Shown one piece after another: positions 9,136-17,940 of a stretch of 64,000 bases of DNA. The position numbers were made by a program, and so were the translations under genes. The notes under the pieces were generated by a model, which saw only the letters and a program-made list of their open reading frames with translations, was not told the DNA's origin and did not search any database. Origin of the DNA: JAKLFA01 sp964450385 (GTDB lineage Bacteria; Omnitrophota; Gorgyraeia; Zapsychrales; JANLHA01); assembly GCA_964450385.1 (NCBI GenBank), contig CAYVEC010000002.1, positions 1 through 64,000 on the forward strand, in the 5' to 3' direction. The number at the start of each line of letters is the position of its first letter. Within the stretch, counting starts at the first letter, position 1.

Positions 9136-9143
9136 GGTGGTTA

Positions 9144-9455
9144 TTAAGCAGAAATTTTTGTGATCTTCAGGGCCGTGAATTTCGCGCGGTGGCCATGCTT
9201 GAGCGCATAAGCCTTGCGGCAGCGATATTTGAACGCCACGACCTTATCGCCCTTCGTTTGATCGAGCACCTCGGCCTCAACGCGCGCGCCCTTGAGGCAC
9301 GGCTGACCGACCTGCACCTTGGCCCCGTCAGAAACCATCAGCACGCGATCAGACGACACCTTGTCCCCGATCACCTCTGCGATACGGTCAACCTCAATAA
9401 TATCCCCCTCAGACACCTTATATTGAGCAGACCCAAATTGAACAATCGCGTACAT
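9144..9455 (-). CDS. rplU: 50S ribosomal protein L21
   Basis: Large-subunit ribosomal protein that binds 23S rRNA. The 103 residues begin MYAIVQFGSAQYKVSEGD and end with the basic signature around FKYRCRKAYALKHGHRAKF, the family's conserved C-terminal region. A full AGGAGGG stands 5 bases before the ATG. It is the first gene of the rplU-obgE-proB-proA-nadD-pgm unit, with its own promoter about 85 bases upstream. The leader contains a GGGG/CCCC hairpin that could serve autoregulation, which is not proven. Confidence 0.97.
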   Translation of the reverse strand: MYAIVQFGSAQYKVSEGDIIEVDRIAEVIGDKVSSDRVLMVSDGAKVQVGQPCLKGARVEAEVLDQTKGDKVVAFKYRCRKAYALKHGHRAKFTALKITKISA

Positions 9456-9537
9456 CAGACCCTCCTGTCCTCATGATTTCCAGCCCGCGCCCAGTCCGTT
9501 CCGGGGCGAGCCCCAATGTTCCCCTTAAAAAAGTATC

Positions 9538-9567
9538 TTATTAAAGCGCAATATTAAAAAAAGTCAA
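9538..9567 (-). promoter_or_regulatory. Promoter of rplU
   Basis: Minus-strand -35 TTGACT (9562-9567), 18-base A/T-rich spacer, -10 TAATAA (9538-9543). It lies between rng and rplU and leaves a leader of about 75 bases. Confidence 0.7.
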
Positions 9568-9590
9568 TCACTTTTTATCGCCCAGGCCGA

Positions 9591-10901
9591 TCACTCCTGC
9601 CTGCGGACCTTGCCCCGGCCGCCGCAATACGGACAGGTCTTAAACGAGACCGCCTCAACGGTCTTTCCCGTACGGGCCCGGGTCATTTCAACCAGGCCTA
9701 ACGGCGAGATCCGGTTGACCTCTGTCTTGGCATGGTCTTTCGCCAATTCAACACGTAAGGCGTCCAAGACGCGCCGTTTATGCTGCTCGCGCGACATGTC
9801 GATAAAATCAATGACAATGATACCGCCGACATCGCGAAGACGGAGCTGGCGGGCGATCTCAGGGGCCGCGGCCATGTTCACCATGAAGGCGGCCTCCTCA
9901 GGACTCCCTTTGGATTTGAATTTTCCGCTGTTAACGTCAACAACCGTGAGGCCCTCGGTCTGCTCAATGACCACGTGCGCACCACCCTTAATAAAGACCC
10001 GCGTGTCATAGATCCGCGACAACTGCTTCGAGACTCCCTTATGTTCAAAAAGGGTCTTCTGCCCGCGATAACAATGGATCTTCCCGACGAGCAGCGGCCC
10101 GATCAAATTGATCGCGAACTTCCGAAGGACCTTATAATCCTCAAGAGAATCGATGACGACCTTATCGATCTTGTCGGTCAGGAGATCGCGGACGACTTTT
10201 GAGATGAGATCAAAATCCTTATACACCAGCGATGGGGCCTGTTTTTTTTCGCTGAGTTTCAGAATCTCCTGCCAGATCTTGTATAAAAATTTCGCGTCGC
10301 GGATCAGATCCTTTTTATTCTGACCAAGCGACACCGTGCGGACGATGAATCCGCCCTTTTGAACAAAGTCTAGCTCATCGATGAATTCCTTTAACCGTTT
10401 GCGCTCCTCGGTGTCTTCGATCTTTTTCGATACCCCGTGATGCGGATCATACGGCATATAAACAAGAAAGCGGCCAGCGAGCGAGATATGCGTCGTCAAC
10501 CGGGCACCTTTCTGCGCGAAGGGCTCCTTCACGACCTGAACGAGGATCTCCTGCCCTTCCTTGAGCGGCAGGTCTTCCGTGCGCGGACGGGCCGACGAAT
10601 TCTTCGCCCGATGCCGGCGCTTTAGGATCCGGTCGATCAAATTTTGCGGCGTCTGGCTGTTCTCTTCGAGCAAGGGATTGTCGGCATCGGTGAGATATAA
10701 AAACCCGTTCCGTTCCTGACCGATATTCACAAACGCCCCATTGATCGACGGCAAGATCGACTCTACCCGCCCCTTGTAAACATTCCCTAGGATCGATTGG
10801 GCCTGTTCGACCTCAATATAGAAGTCGTCAAGGATCCCATCCTCGATCACCGCAACCCGCGTCTTCTGCTTGTCCTTACTAATTAAAATCTCTTTTCCCA
10901 C
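9591..10901 (-). CDS. rng: Ribonuclease G/E family endoribonuclease
   Basis: Endoribonuclease for rRNA maturation and mRNA turnover. An S1 domain with the usual insertion spans about 38-140 (NVYKGRV, GAFVNIG). The catalytic DNase-I-like part carries the metal-binding aspartates in VVDVNSG and IDFIDM. The C-terminal CPYCGGRG motif provides the zinc link for dimerisation. At 436 residues it lacks the long RNase E scaffold tail, so RNase G is the better name. The start is GTG with AAGGGGTG just upstream. rng next to rplU is a conserved neighbourhood. No promoter was found in front of it, so it may depend on read-through from the pilus operon. Confidence 0.93.
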   Translation of the reverse strand: MGKEILISKDKQKTRVAVIEDGILDDFYIEVEQAQSILGNVYKGRVESILPSINGAFVNIGQERNGFLYLTDADNPLLEENSQTPQNLIDRILKRRHRAKNSSARPRTEDLPLKEGQEILVQVVKEPFAQKGARLTTHISLAGRFLVYMPYDPHHGVSKKIEDTEERKRLKEFIDELDFVQKGGFIVRTVSLGQNKKDLIRDAKFLYKIWQEILKLSEKKQAPSLVYKDFDLISKVVRDLLTDKIDKVVIDSLEDYKVLRKFAINLIGPLLVGKIHCYRGQKTLFEHKGVSKQLSRIYDTRVFIKGGAHVVIEQTEGLTVVDVNSGKFKSKGSPEEAAFMVNMAAAPEIARQLRLRDVGGIIVIDFIDMSREQHKRRVLDALRVELAKDHAKTEVNRISPLGLVEMTRARTGKTVEAVSFKTCPYCGGRGKVRRQE

Positions 10902-10939
10902 ACACCACCCCTTTTGTTAATCAACAATAAAAGAATTCT

Positions 10940-10973
10940 GTCGGCAGAGAATCCGCCGCGTTCCTGTGCCGAC
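10940..10973 (-). terminator. Possible weak terminator between pilQ and rng
   Basis: Stem GTCGGCA/TGCCGAC (7 bp, 20-base loop) on the minus strand 50 bases after the pilQ stop. The U-rich tract after it (about 10927-10933) is interrupted and offset, so any termination is likely partial. Confidence 0.4.
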
Positions 10974-11022
10974 GTCTCGACGCGAAATGACCCTTTCCCC
11001 CATGAGACCATAATGAAATGTC

Positions 11023-12552
11023 TTAGGGCGTCTTGACCGTTTCCGTCTCAACCTGTGGGGTGATGATATGCGGGGTCAAAAAGATCAACAGATCTGTTTT
11101 GGCTCCAACAGTAGAATTGTGACGAAACAGACGGCCCAAAAAGGGAATGCTTCCCAAAATGGGCACCCGTGATTCATTGACAGTTGTCGTGTCCGAGATC
11201 AACCCGCCAATCACCAATGTCTCGCCATTTCGAATCATCACCCGGGTCTCGGCCTCGCGCACTGTTAATTGCGGGACTTCCGTCCCCTCAACCGTAACAT
11301 TCGCGTCAGCAATAATCGCTGTGACCCTCGGCTTTAAATCTAATGTCACCATCTCCGCATTATTCACATGCGGCGTGACCTCAAAAATAATCCCGATATC
11401 CTTATAATTCCACCCTGACACCTGCATTTCGGCCTGATCATCATTATACGTATATTGGGGAAACGGATACTGGGTCCCCACCACAATTCTTGCCGGCTGA
11501 TTGTCCAGCGTCACCACCCGAGGATTGGATAATGTATTAATATCGCTCCTCGTCTCGATCATCTGCAATAATGTTGTGAACGAACTAAAATCAAGCATGC
11601 CGAAGGCAAAAAGATTCTCGGCATCATACGTAATAACGTTTGTTTCACTATCGATACTGTCGACGGGAATCGACAAAATAAAATTCCCGTCGTTCCCCTT
11701 GCGCATCGGAAAGGTCGAATTCCATATTGACCCCTTGCCCGAGGCCTGAAGATTCCAATTGATCCCCAGTTTTTCCGTATCACCCAGAGTCGTCTCAATG
11801 ATCCGTGCCTCGATCAAGACCTGAGGGGTCGTGGCATCAAGCCGCTTGATGACCTTTTCCATGAGCTCCAGATTTGTCGGGGTGTCACGAACAATGAGGG
11901 AATTTGTCCGTTCATCAAAATTAATACTCCCACGCGCGGTCTTCATCTTATCGAGTGACTCCACCGCCTTGGCGGCCCGGGCATAGTTCAGCAGAAAGGT
12001 GCGCGTCTCGAGCGGTTCCTGCTCCGCCAACACCGCAGCATCCTCTCGGCGTTTCTTTAGATTCTCGATCGTCGTGACCGTAATGATATTCTCCCGCCGA
12101 TCATACCCGTACCCGTAGGTCTCAAGCACGACATCAAGGGCGCGCTGCCACGGGACCCCCTGAAGTTTGATCGTGACCAGACCCGTGACCTCAGGACCAG
12201 CGACGATATTGACCCCGCTCCGAAAGGCCAGGACACGCAGGACATCCTGAATATCGGCATCACGGAAATCAAGACTCACCATCCCGTCGAATGAGGCCAT
12301 CTCCGCAGAGGCAAGGGGAGCGCTCGATTCAGCAGACGTGGCAGAGCTTTCCGCCGTCGCGGGGTCCGATTCTGCCAGCGCGCCTTCGACCGCCGCGGGC
12401 ACCTCCGCCTGAGGGGCCTCAGAAACCAAGGCCTCAGGCAATGCGACGTCTGATAACTTAGGGGTTTCGGACTGAACCGCATCCTGGGCGTACAATGAAA
12501 TCGCAACACCACATACCAACATCACAATGAGCCCTATGACCACGGATCTCAT
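11023..12552 (-). CDS. pilQ: Type IV pilus/type II secretin (PilQ/GspD family)
   Basis: Outer-membrane secretin pore of the pilus or secretion machine. In order: a signal peptide (residues 1-22, cut after YAQ), a low-complexity Ala/Ser/Glu/Pro linker (about 24-88), a secretin/TonB N-terminal domain (92-165, DIQDVLRVLA), one N1-like domain (183-243) and the secretin barrel (245-500). The barrel carries the conserved VPILGSIPFLGRLFR. It is compact (509 residues), with no AMIN peptidoglycan-binding domain and only one N1-type domain. The Shine-Dalgarno sequence lies inside the 3' end of pilP, whose stop directly abuts this ATG. Confidence 0.93.
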   Translation of the reverse strand: MRSVVIGLIVMLVCGVAISLYAQDAVQSETPKLSDVALPEALVSEAPQAEVPAAVEGALAESDPATAESSATSAESSAPLASAEMASFDGMVSLDFRDADIQDVLRVLAFRSGVNIVAGPEVTGLVTIKLQGVPWQRALDVVLETYGYGYDRRENIITVTTIENLKKRREDAAVLAEQEPLETRTFLLNYARAAKAVESLDKMKTARGSINFDERTNSLIVRDTPTNLELMEKVIKRLDATTPQVLIEARIIETTLGDTEKLGINWNLQASGKGSIWNSTFPMRKGNDGNFILSIPVDSIDSETNVITYDAENLFAFGMLDFSSFTTLLQMIETRSDINTLSNPRVVTLDNQPARIVVGTQYPFPQYTYNDDQAEMQVSGWNYKDIGIIFEVTPHVNNAEMVTLDLKPRVTAIIADANVTVEGTEVPQLTVREAETRVMIRNGETLVIGGLISDTTTVNESRVPILGSIPFLGRLFRHNSTVGAKTDLLIFLTPHIITPQVETETVKTP

Positions 12553-12915
12553 CTATTCCTCCTTTATTAAGGTTAACGTCACGGTTTCATCGCCCTTCGT
12601 CAGCACCACCGATCCCTGATCGATCGTCTCGATCCGATACAACCCGATCGTCTCGCCTTCTTTTAAAATCAACCCATTAATGATCGCGACATTCGTCCCG
12701 TCATTCCCGCTCATAATCCCCTGCAAGATCATTTCCGATGACAGGAGGTCCTTGTCATAACTAACGACGCCCCCTCCCTTGTTCACAAGCGGCCAAAACG
12801 GATCACGGCGCCCGCCATCATCATAAACAAAAGGCCCCGGCTCCTCACCGGTCCAGGCGATCCCCGCCTGTCCCAATATTGCCAGCGCCAACATGATGAT
12901 CACTGCCCAGCGCAT
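12553..12915 (-). CDS. pilP: PilP-like pilus assembly protein
   Basis: Small exported protein of 120 residues that in the family links the inner-membrane PilNO complex to the secretin. It has an N-terminal hydrophobic signal (residues 1-21), then the PilP hallmark RRDPFWPLV near 36-44 and a small beta-rich domain (about 58-117). Lipobox: none is seen, so a signal peptide or an N-terminal anchor is more likely than lipidation. It is shorter than proteobacterial PilP (about 170-180). The position between pilO and pilQ, with the stop adjacent to the pilQ start, supports the call. Confidence 0.8.
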   Translation of the reverse strand: MRWAVIIMLALAILGQAGIAWTGEEPGPFVYDDGGRRDPFWPLVNKGGGVVSYDKDLLSSEMILQGIMSGNDGTNVAIINGLILKEGETIGLYRIETIDQGSVVLTKGDETVTLTLIKEE

Positions 12916-12924
12916 CCCGTCCCC

Positions 12925-13536
12925 CTATTTCGGCTCAAAAATAATCACATGAAACGTCATCACGACCCGATGGAGTTTATACGCCTGACGCTCATCGCTC
13001 GTCATCTCAAGGGCCGCGAGGTCAGCAAGAACCCCCTCGCCCTCAAGCTGATTCATGAAGCGTCCGAACTCATGATACCCGGCCTTGGCCTCGACGACAA
13101 TCGGCAACAAATAATACGCCCCGTCCGCGTCCTTCAAAACCGGAGAGGCCAAGACTGTGTCCGGCACGATCTGCTCGATCCGAACCCTGTTCCCGTTCGC
13201 AATCCGTGAAATATCCTCAAGGATGTCCGGTATATCGCCCTTCCCCTTGATCATGCGATCAATCGTCTCAAGCTTCTTGTCCAACCGTTTCGCCTCCGCC
13301 TGATATTGGCTGATCCGCTTTTCTCCGTCACGGATCGCCTTAGTCTCCGTTTTGAACTGATGGATAGCAGTATTCAATTTGCGGAGGGCTCCTACCTGGA
13401 ACTGCATGATCCCAAAATAATCGACCAAGAGGACAACGACCAGGATCGCTGAAAACAGGGCATACGGATGCTTCTCATTGAGCGTGCCCAGTGTCGCCAG
13501 GGCGCGGTCCGATATGTCATTTTTTAATTTTAACAT
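12925..13536 (-). CDS. pilO: PilO-like pilus assembly protein
   Basis: Bitopic inner-membrane protein of the PilMNOP alignment complex. It has a short cytoplasmic N-terminus, one membrane helix at about residues 25-44, a coiled coil (about 50-98) and a periplasmic ferredoxin-like domain (about 100-203). The length (203) is typical. The start overlaps pilN by 20 bases, which suggests translational coupling. The name rests on architecture and gene order more than on residue identity. Confidence 0.85.
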   Translation of the reverse strand: MLKLKNDISDRALATLGTLNEKHPYALFSAILVVVLLVDYFGIMQFQVGALRKLNTAIHQFKTETKAIRDGEKRISQYQAEAKRLDKKLETIDRMIKGKGDIPDILEDISRIANGNRVRIEQIVPDTVLASPVLKDADGAYYLLPIVVEAKAGYHEFGRFMNQLEGEGVLADLAALEMTSDERQAYKLHRVVMTFHVIIFEPK

Positions 13537-14146
13537 TCTTCGGTTTCTCCACCACAGGAGCCGGCTGGCTCGCCTTGATCACAAAATCGGCCACCATGGT
13601 TCCGCTCAGGTCCCGGCTTCTGATCGACGTCACCTCGATCGTGTTAAAACTCTCGGCAAACGACGGCGTCTCCTTGAGCCCGCTCAGGAACTGAGTGATG
13701 TTGATCTTCTCGATCTTCTGCTGAGACACCCCGCTCCCCTCAACGAGCAGAACCCCCTCCTTAAAAACGATCTTCCTCAGCCAAACACCCCGCGTCAAGG
13801 CGCCGCTCACATCGTTCATGGCCCGCGACCAGCAGATGTGCTGTTTTCCTAAAATTTTTTGAATCGAGCTGATCCGCGCCGCGCGTTTTTTTATCTCCTG
13901 CTCGATCCGCGTCACATTCTTCTTATTCGGTAAGGCGGCCTCCCATTGCGCCTTATAAATCTGATGCTCAGCAAGACGAATAAAAATCAGGAGCTGCAAC
14001 ATAATATGAAAAAAGACGAGGAGGACCGCGACCCCTCCCAGGACACCGAAAACGACGTCACGAGGGACCACGAGGCCCTTCATCAATCGGCCGAGGCCGT
14101 GGCGTTTCTTTTGGAACTGCTGAGGCGTCAGATTAATAAGAATCAT
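13517..14146 (-). CDS. pilN: PilN-like pilus assembly protein
   Basis: Inner-membrane partner of PilO. The N-terminus begins with the INLTP motif that inserts into PilM, followed by one membrane helix (about 32-57) and a periplasmic coiled-coil/ferredoxin-like part. The C-terminus ends in a Pro/Lys-rich tail. The start overlaps the pilM stop in an ATGA arrangement. The length (209 residues) is normal. Confidence 0.88.
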   Translation of the reverse strand: MILINLTPQQFQKKRHGLGRLMKGLVVPRDVVFGVLGGVAVLLVFFHIMLQLLIFIRLAEHQIYKAQWEAALPNKKNVTRIEQEIKKRAARISSIQKILGKQHICWSRAMNDVSGALTRGVWLRKIVFKEGVLLVEGSGVSQQKIEKINITQFLSGLKETPSFAESFNTIEVTSIRSRDLSGTMVADFVIKASQPAPVVEKPKNVKIKK

Positions 14147-15237
14147 TGATACACCGCCAATCCCAGGGCGACCCCCAGCTGACCGCTGACCCGGCGGAAC
14201 TCGTCGCGCGACACGTTCGGCGCGATCTCAAACCTGCTAAACGGGTCCCAGACCTCAACGCGCACATCCAAGGAATTCGAAAAAATCCCGGTCACGCCTT
14301 TTAACATCGAAACCCCGCCAGTCAAAAAGAGCTTCGCGATAGTAATATTATTTTCAGTAACAAAATAGTCAAACGAGAGCCGCAACTCCGTGATCAGATT
14401 CGCAATCGAAGCGTCGGCGAACTCCATGACCGCGGCCTCGCGGTCACCGGGGTTCAGTTTCAACGCCTCAGCCTCAAGGAGACTGATCTCGAGCCCCTTG
14501 GCAATGCTCTCGGCAAGGTCCGTCCCTCCCCAAAAGAGGTCCCGGGTAAACTTCGGGCATTCTCCAACGATAATCGTCAAATTGCTGACCTGCTCGCCCA
14601 TATCGAGCAAGGCCACCCCGCGCGGAGCCCCGGCATCAACGGAAGCCAATTCTTCTTTATTGAAACGCATAAAGGCGTTCACGGCGGCCAACGGATTGAG
14701 GGTGATCACGTCCGGGCTGATCCCCCACTCCTGACAATGTCTGACGCGCTGATCCACAAGCTCCTTCTTAGCCGCGGCGAGCATCACGAGCATCTTCTGA
14801 TTCTTAAAGTGGTTGTCCAAAATATGACAATCCGTATAGATCTGGTCAGGCGGGAACGGCAGATATTTATCCATCTCATATGTAAAGGCCTTCTGCAGCT
14901 CCTCCTTGGACAATCGAGGCATCTCCACATAACGAATGAGCGTGCCCTTGCCTGAGAGGGCCGTTGCCGGCGAGACCTCCGGGGCCGGTGACACGGCGAG
15001 GACGGCCTTAACCGCACTGACCGAGTCGTTATTTCGAACCGGCTCAACCGCCCAGGCCACCACCTCGTAGGTGCCGGCCTTCGGCTTCACTGCGATCATC
15101 TTACAGGCGTGCGTCCCGATGTCCAGCCCGATCAGGGGCGCGACCGTGGGTTCAGGAATATACCGCCGGACCCATGCAAGATACCAGACCCATATCTTTT
15201 TTATTAAGACGACGAGTTGTTCGATTTTTTTCGACAT
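14143..15237 (-). CDS. pilM: PilM actin-like ATPase
   Basis: Cytoplasmic actin-fold protein that binds the PilN N-terminus and the motor ATPases. The phosphate-1 motif GLDIGTHACK is near 37-46, the middle lobe carries LLDMGEQVSNLTI and the C-terminal adenosine loop is LTGGVSML. Before the actin fold there is an amphipathic/hydrophobic stretch (about 6-26) not usual in PilM; it may attach the protein to the membrane. It is the first gene of pilMNOPQ, behind an extended -10 promoter. Confidence 0.92.
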   Translation of the reverse strand: MSKKIEQLVVLIKKIWVWYLAWVRRYIPEPTVAPLIGLDIGTHACKMIAVKPKAGTYEVVAWAVEPVRNNDSVSAVKAVLAVSPAPEVSPATALSGKGTLIRYVEMPRLSKEELQKAFTYEMDKYLPFPPDQIYTDCHILDNHFKNQKMLVMLAAAKKELVDQRVRHCQEWGISPDVITLNPLAAVNAFMRFNKEELASVDAGAPRGVALLDMGEQVSNLTIIVGECPKFTRDLFWGGTDLAESIAKGLEISLLEAEALKLNPGDREAAVMEFADASIANLITELRLSFDYFVTENNITIAKLFLTGGVSMLKGVTGIFSNSLDVRVEVWDPFSRFEIAPNVSRDEFRRVSGQLGVALGLAVYQ

Positions 15238-15277
15238 AATTATAAATAGTAATAGTTACAAGGCTATAAGCAAAAAT

Positions 15278-15286
15278 ATTATAGCA
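15278..15286 (-). promoter_or_regulatory. Extended -10 promoter of pilMNOPQ
   Basis: Minus strand TGCTATAAT: a perfect TATAAT with the TGn extension. No good -35 is seen at the right distance. It gives a leader of about 35 bases before the pilM ATG. Confidence 0.6.
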
Positions 15287-15354
15287 TCGTCCTCTGATTT
15301 CAAAATAAGGAAATGAAATATTTTCAGGCAGAGAGGTGCTCCCTTGGCAGGGAC

Positions 15355-16869
15355 CTAATATTTCCTCCAGACCAACACCTGACACATTCGCCGATCGTTT
15401 CCGATCATGCCCGGAGGAAGGTTCTTAGCTGTAGCAGGAACCTGATAGATCTTCGGAACCTGTCCCCCCATATCAAAATAATTTGAAACGATCGTTCCAA
15501 TAACATTGGTTTGTTTATCAATAGTGATTTTATCCTGGGCGTAAAAAACCCCCATAATATCGACCTGGGCGCTTTTCCCGAGATTCAGTGATTTCTTTGT
15601 CATAATCCCTAGAATATTGTCCGGGAAAGATCGATCTCCGCTTGTCACTAAATTTTGTTGAACGACCACATCTCCGGTAAAAACCATTGAACCCTTCCCA
15701 GAGTAGACCAAGTCTGTTTTTTTAGAACTCAACGCAAGCGGCGTTGTTCCATTATCAACATAAAGAATGCCGTCTACTGTTAGCGCCCCATTCCCATCCC
15801 AAGATACGCTCCCTTTTGAATTACCAAAGCTAAACGCGCCCTGATTAGCAAGATTTCCAAGTTTTGTTTTTTCAGCAGCGGTTAATTCATAACCGGTTGT
15901 TTTTAAATAGGCCTCATACGTTGGATACCCCTTATAGGGATCGCTCAACCTGGGGAAAGAAATCTCCTCCCCTAAATCAAAGGCCTCACTCGTCCCGTTA
16001 TCAGAAAAAACATGTCCCGCCCCCGCCGTGCCGCCGTAGCCATCTGTAACATAGACACCGTCAACCGTCTCTTTATAACCATTGCCTGTGACGTTCGCCT
16101 CACCGACGGCAGATGATCCGCTGATGCCGACAATCCCCTTTTTAACGCGCAGGGTCGCATTCAATGTCTCAACCCACTCATTGTTAAAAAAGACCTGCGG
16201 AAGAACTGGCACCTTGGCTTTTAAATAATCCGCGAGCGTCCGATAGTTGTTCCCCACGATCTCAGCCGTCCCTCCGAGATCAACCGCATAAGCCCCCTCG
16301 TCTAAGTCTTCCCCTAAAATAAGGACCGCTCCCCGAATATCCACATTTCCGTTAATAATTTTCCCTGACATCCCGCTCCCGGCGAAGATCACATACTCCC
16401 AGGGAGACAGATTCACCTGTTTAATATAAACTTCAAGACGGGTCACCGCATCCTGGACCTGCCCCACGGAACGGATCAAAAGAACACTCGCGTCATTCTG
16501 GGCGCGCGTGACGGTCACATTATATTGGCCGTCTTGAAAAGGAACATCGGTAAAAAAATCCTCTGCGGTGACATTGTCCTCAAAAACGACGTTGATCCCA
16601 TAGATACTCCCATTCCCCCAAGGATTATAGGCCGAATCATTGTTGAGGTCCCAATCCAGGGCATAGAACGCAGCATCAACCCCTGCCTCGGCGATGTGAA
16701 AGCTCTTCATCGACAGACGTTCCCGCTCAGCGAGCCGCAACTCGCTCGTCGCCAGAAGCATGAACGCGGCGCCGATGCCGAGGAGAAGGGCGATCACGCA
16801 GTACGCGATGATCAACAGGCTCCCGCGCTCATTGTGAAGACACGCTCGCTGCATCTTTTTCATGATCAT
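15355..16869 (-). CDS. PilX N-terminal domain protein, probable minor pilin-associated protein
   Basis: A 504-residue protein starting with a short basic leader and ERGSLLIIAYCVIALLLG, then AEAGVDAAFYALD, the layout of PilX N-terminal domains. These lack the usual Glu5 and are assembled with minor pilins. The rest (about 160-480) is rich in Gly/Asn/Asp/Thr and alternating beta strands (GKIINGNVDIRGAVLILG and similar), which suggests a beta-helix or bactofilin-like passenger outside the cell. GAGGAA stands 6 bases before the ATG. It follows the PilW-like gene by 2 bases. I recognise the N-domain but not the passenger; it could be an adhesin or a pilus tip subunit. Confidence 0.75.
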   Translation of the reverse strand: MIMKKMQRACLHNERGSLLIIAYCVIALLLGIGAAFMLLATSELRLAERERLSMKSFHIAEAGVDAAFYALDWDLNNDSAYNPWGNGSIYGINVVFEDNVTAEDFFTDVPFQDGQYNVTVTRAQNDASVLLIRSVGQVQDAVTRLEVYIKQVNLSPWEYVIFAGSGMSGKIINGNVDIRGAVLILGEDLDEGAYAVDLGGTAEIVGNNYRTLADYLKAKVPVLPQVFFNNEWVETLNATLRVKKGIVGISGSSAVGEANVTGNGYKETVDGVYVTDGYGGTAGAGHVFSDNGTSEAFDLGEEISFPRLSDPYKGYPTYEAYLKTTGYELTAAEKTKLGNLANQGAFSFGNSKGSVSWDGNGALTVDGILYVDNGTTPLALSSKKTDLVYSGKGSMVFTGDVVVQQNLVTSGDRSFPDNILGIMTKKSLNLGKSAQVDIMGVFYAQDKITIDKQTNVIGTIVSNYFDMGGQVPKIYQVPATAKNLPPGMIGNDRRMCQVLVWRKY

Positions 16870-16871
16870 CG

Positions 16872-17399
16872 TCAGTTCCTCAGGCTAATGAAAAACTCTG
16901 TCTGCCGGGTGATCGGCACCCCGGACACGGTCTTTTGCGCTGTGATATCGATCTCGATCAGATCCGGTTCAGTCATCGACGGCGCGCACCCGAAAACCAG
17001 AATATCCGACGCCACGACCCGGGTGACGCCCCCTTCTGTCTTAAGCAGCTGATGGGTGCCGGCATCAAGGATAAAACGGATCTCGGCATCCTCACCGGCT
17101 GGCCACGTCTTAAGTCCAGAAATGAATTCTGGCTTTTTAAAAATCATCATCCCGTCCGCAAGAGTAATGACCCCGCCCTGCCCGGTCTCGCGTAACGTCC
17201 CGGTGATCCCGGTCACGGCCCGGCGGATCTCCTGCTGAAGCTCGATCCGCGTCCGGTTCGCGCTCCAGAAGCGCTGAGCGACATTCGAGGTCGCGGCCAT
17301 CCCGCCGGCCAAAAAGAGAAAAATAAAAACAACGACCATGACCTCTGGCAAGGTCATGCCTTGAGTCCCTCGTCCTCGTGTCAGCATCCGGTGATCCAT
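16872..17399 (-). CDS. PilW-like minor pilin (type IV prepilin)
   Basis: Prepilin with a short leader ending in QG, the peptidase site G^MTLPE, and a hydrophobic helix (MVVVFIFLFLAGGM). The mature N-terminus begins with Met, with Glu at +5 and Pro before it. The body is a small beta domain. The ATG at 17399 (GGGGAG 6 bases upstream) is chosen: the open frame extends to a TTG at 17447 inside the previous gene, which has no support. The third of four clustered pilin-like genes, so PilW fits by order. An internal cysteine (FGCAP) has no obvious partner. Confidence 0.82.
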   Translation of the reverse strand: MDHRMLTRGRGTQGMTLPEVMVVVFIFLFLAGGMAATSNVAQRFWSANRTRIELQQEIRRAVTGITGTLRETGQGGVITLADGMMIFKKPEFISGLKTWPAGEDAEIRFILDAGTHQLLKTEGGVTRVVASDILVFGCAPSMTEPDLIEIDITAQKTVSGVPITRQTEFFISLRN

Positions 17400-17421
17400 C
17401 CCCAACTCCCCTGCCTCTCCG

Positions 17422-17940
17422 TCAGCGCCGTGCCAAAACCGTCTCAATCGTGACCGGTGAATCGATCAACAGATTGCCATTGATATCCTCGCCGTCCAAG
17501 GCGCCGTCCAAATTCTGGTCCTCGCCGACCACCCGGCCGTTGTGATTCCGCCAGCAGACCGCAACGCGGACCGCAAGGACCTCAAGGGGCTCTCCGTTAA
17601 TAAGCTCCTCAACCGCACCGCTCGCTGCGACATGCGTGTTCACAACACGGACCGTGCCCAGGCCCTCGACCCCATCGAGCGGAAACGTCCGGCCATTATA
17701 TGTTGAGATCAGCGTATCAAAATCAGCCTCGCGCATCTCCTCTATCAAGGCGTCAGCCGCGATCAGCGCCGTCATTTTCTTCTCGGCCATGTCCCCGGCG
17801 GCCGCGATATAAAGATATCCCCGGATCAATCCCAAGATCACGACCGCAAGAATCGCAGCAACAAAGATCACCTCGACGAGTGTAAACCCCCCCCTCGTCC
17901 GCCGGCCATGGCCCCATCTCTGACACAAACATTTTCTCAT
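17422..17940 (-). CDS. PilV-like minor pilin with a putative calcium-binding motif
   Basis: Prepilin of 172 residues. The leader ends at Gly18, with cleavage expected as G^FTLVEVIFVAAIL and Glu at +5. The globular part contains DQNLDGALDGED (141-152), a match to the EF-hand/dockerin pattern DxNxDGxxxxxD/E. A second acidic loop, DINGNLLID (152-160), follows. Calcium binding is an inference. The start overlaps the stop of the YwqK-like gene (ATGA), with GAGG upstream. It is likely incorporated in small amounts into the pilus or pseudopilus. Confidence 0.83.
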   Translation of the reverse strand: MRKCLCQRWGHGRRTRGGFTLVEVIFVAAILAVVILGLIRGYLYIAAAGDMAEKKMTALIAADALIEEMREADFDTLISTYNGRTFPLDGVEGLGTVRVVNTHVAASGAVEELINGEPLEVLAVRVAVCWRNHNGRVVGEDQNLDGALDGEDINGNLLIDSPVTIETVLARR

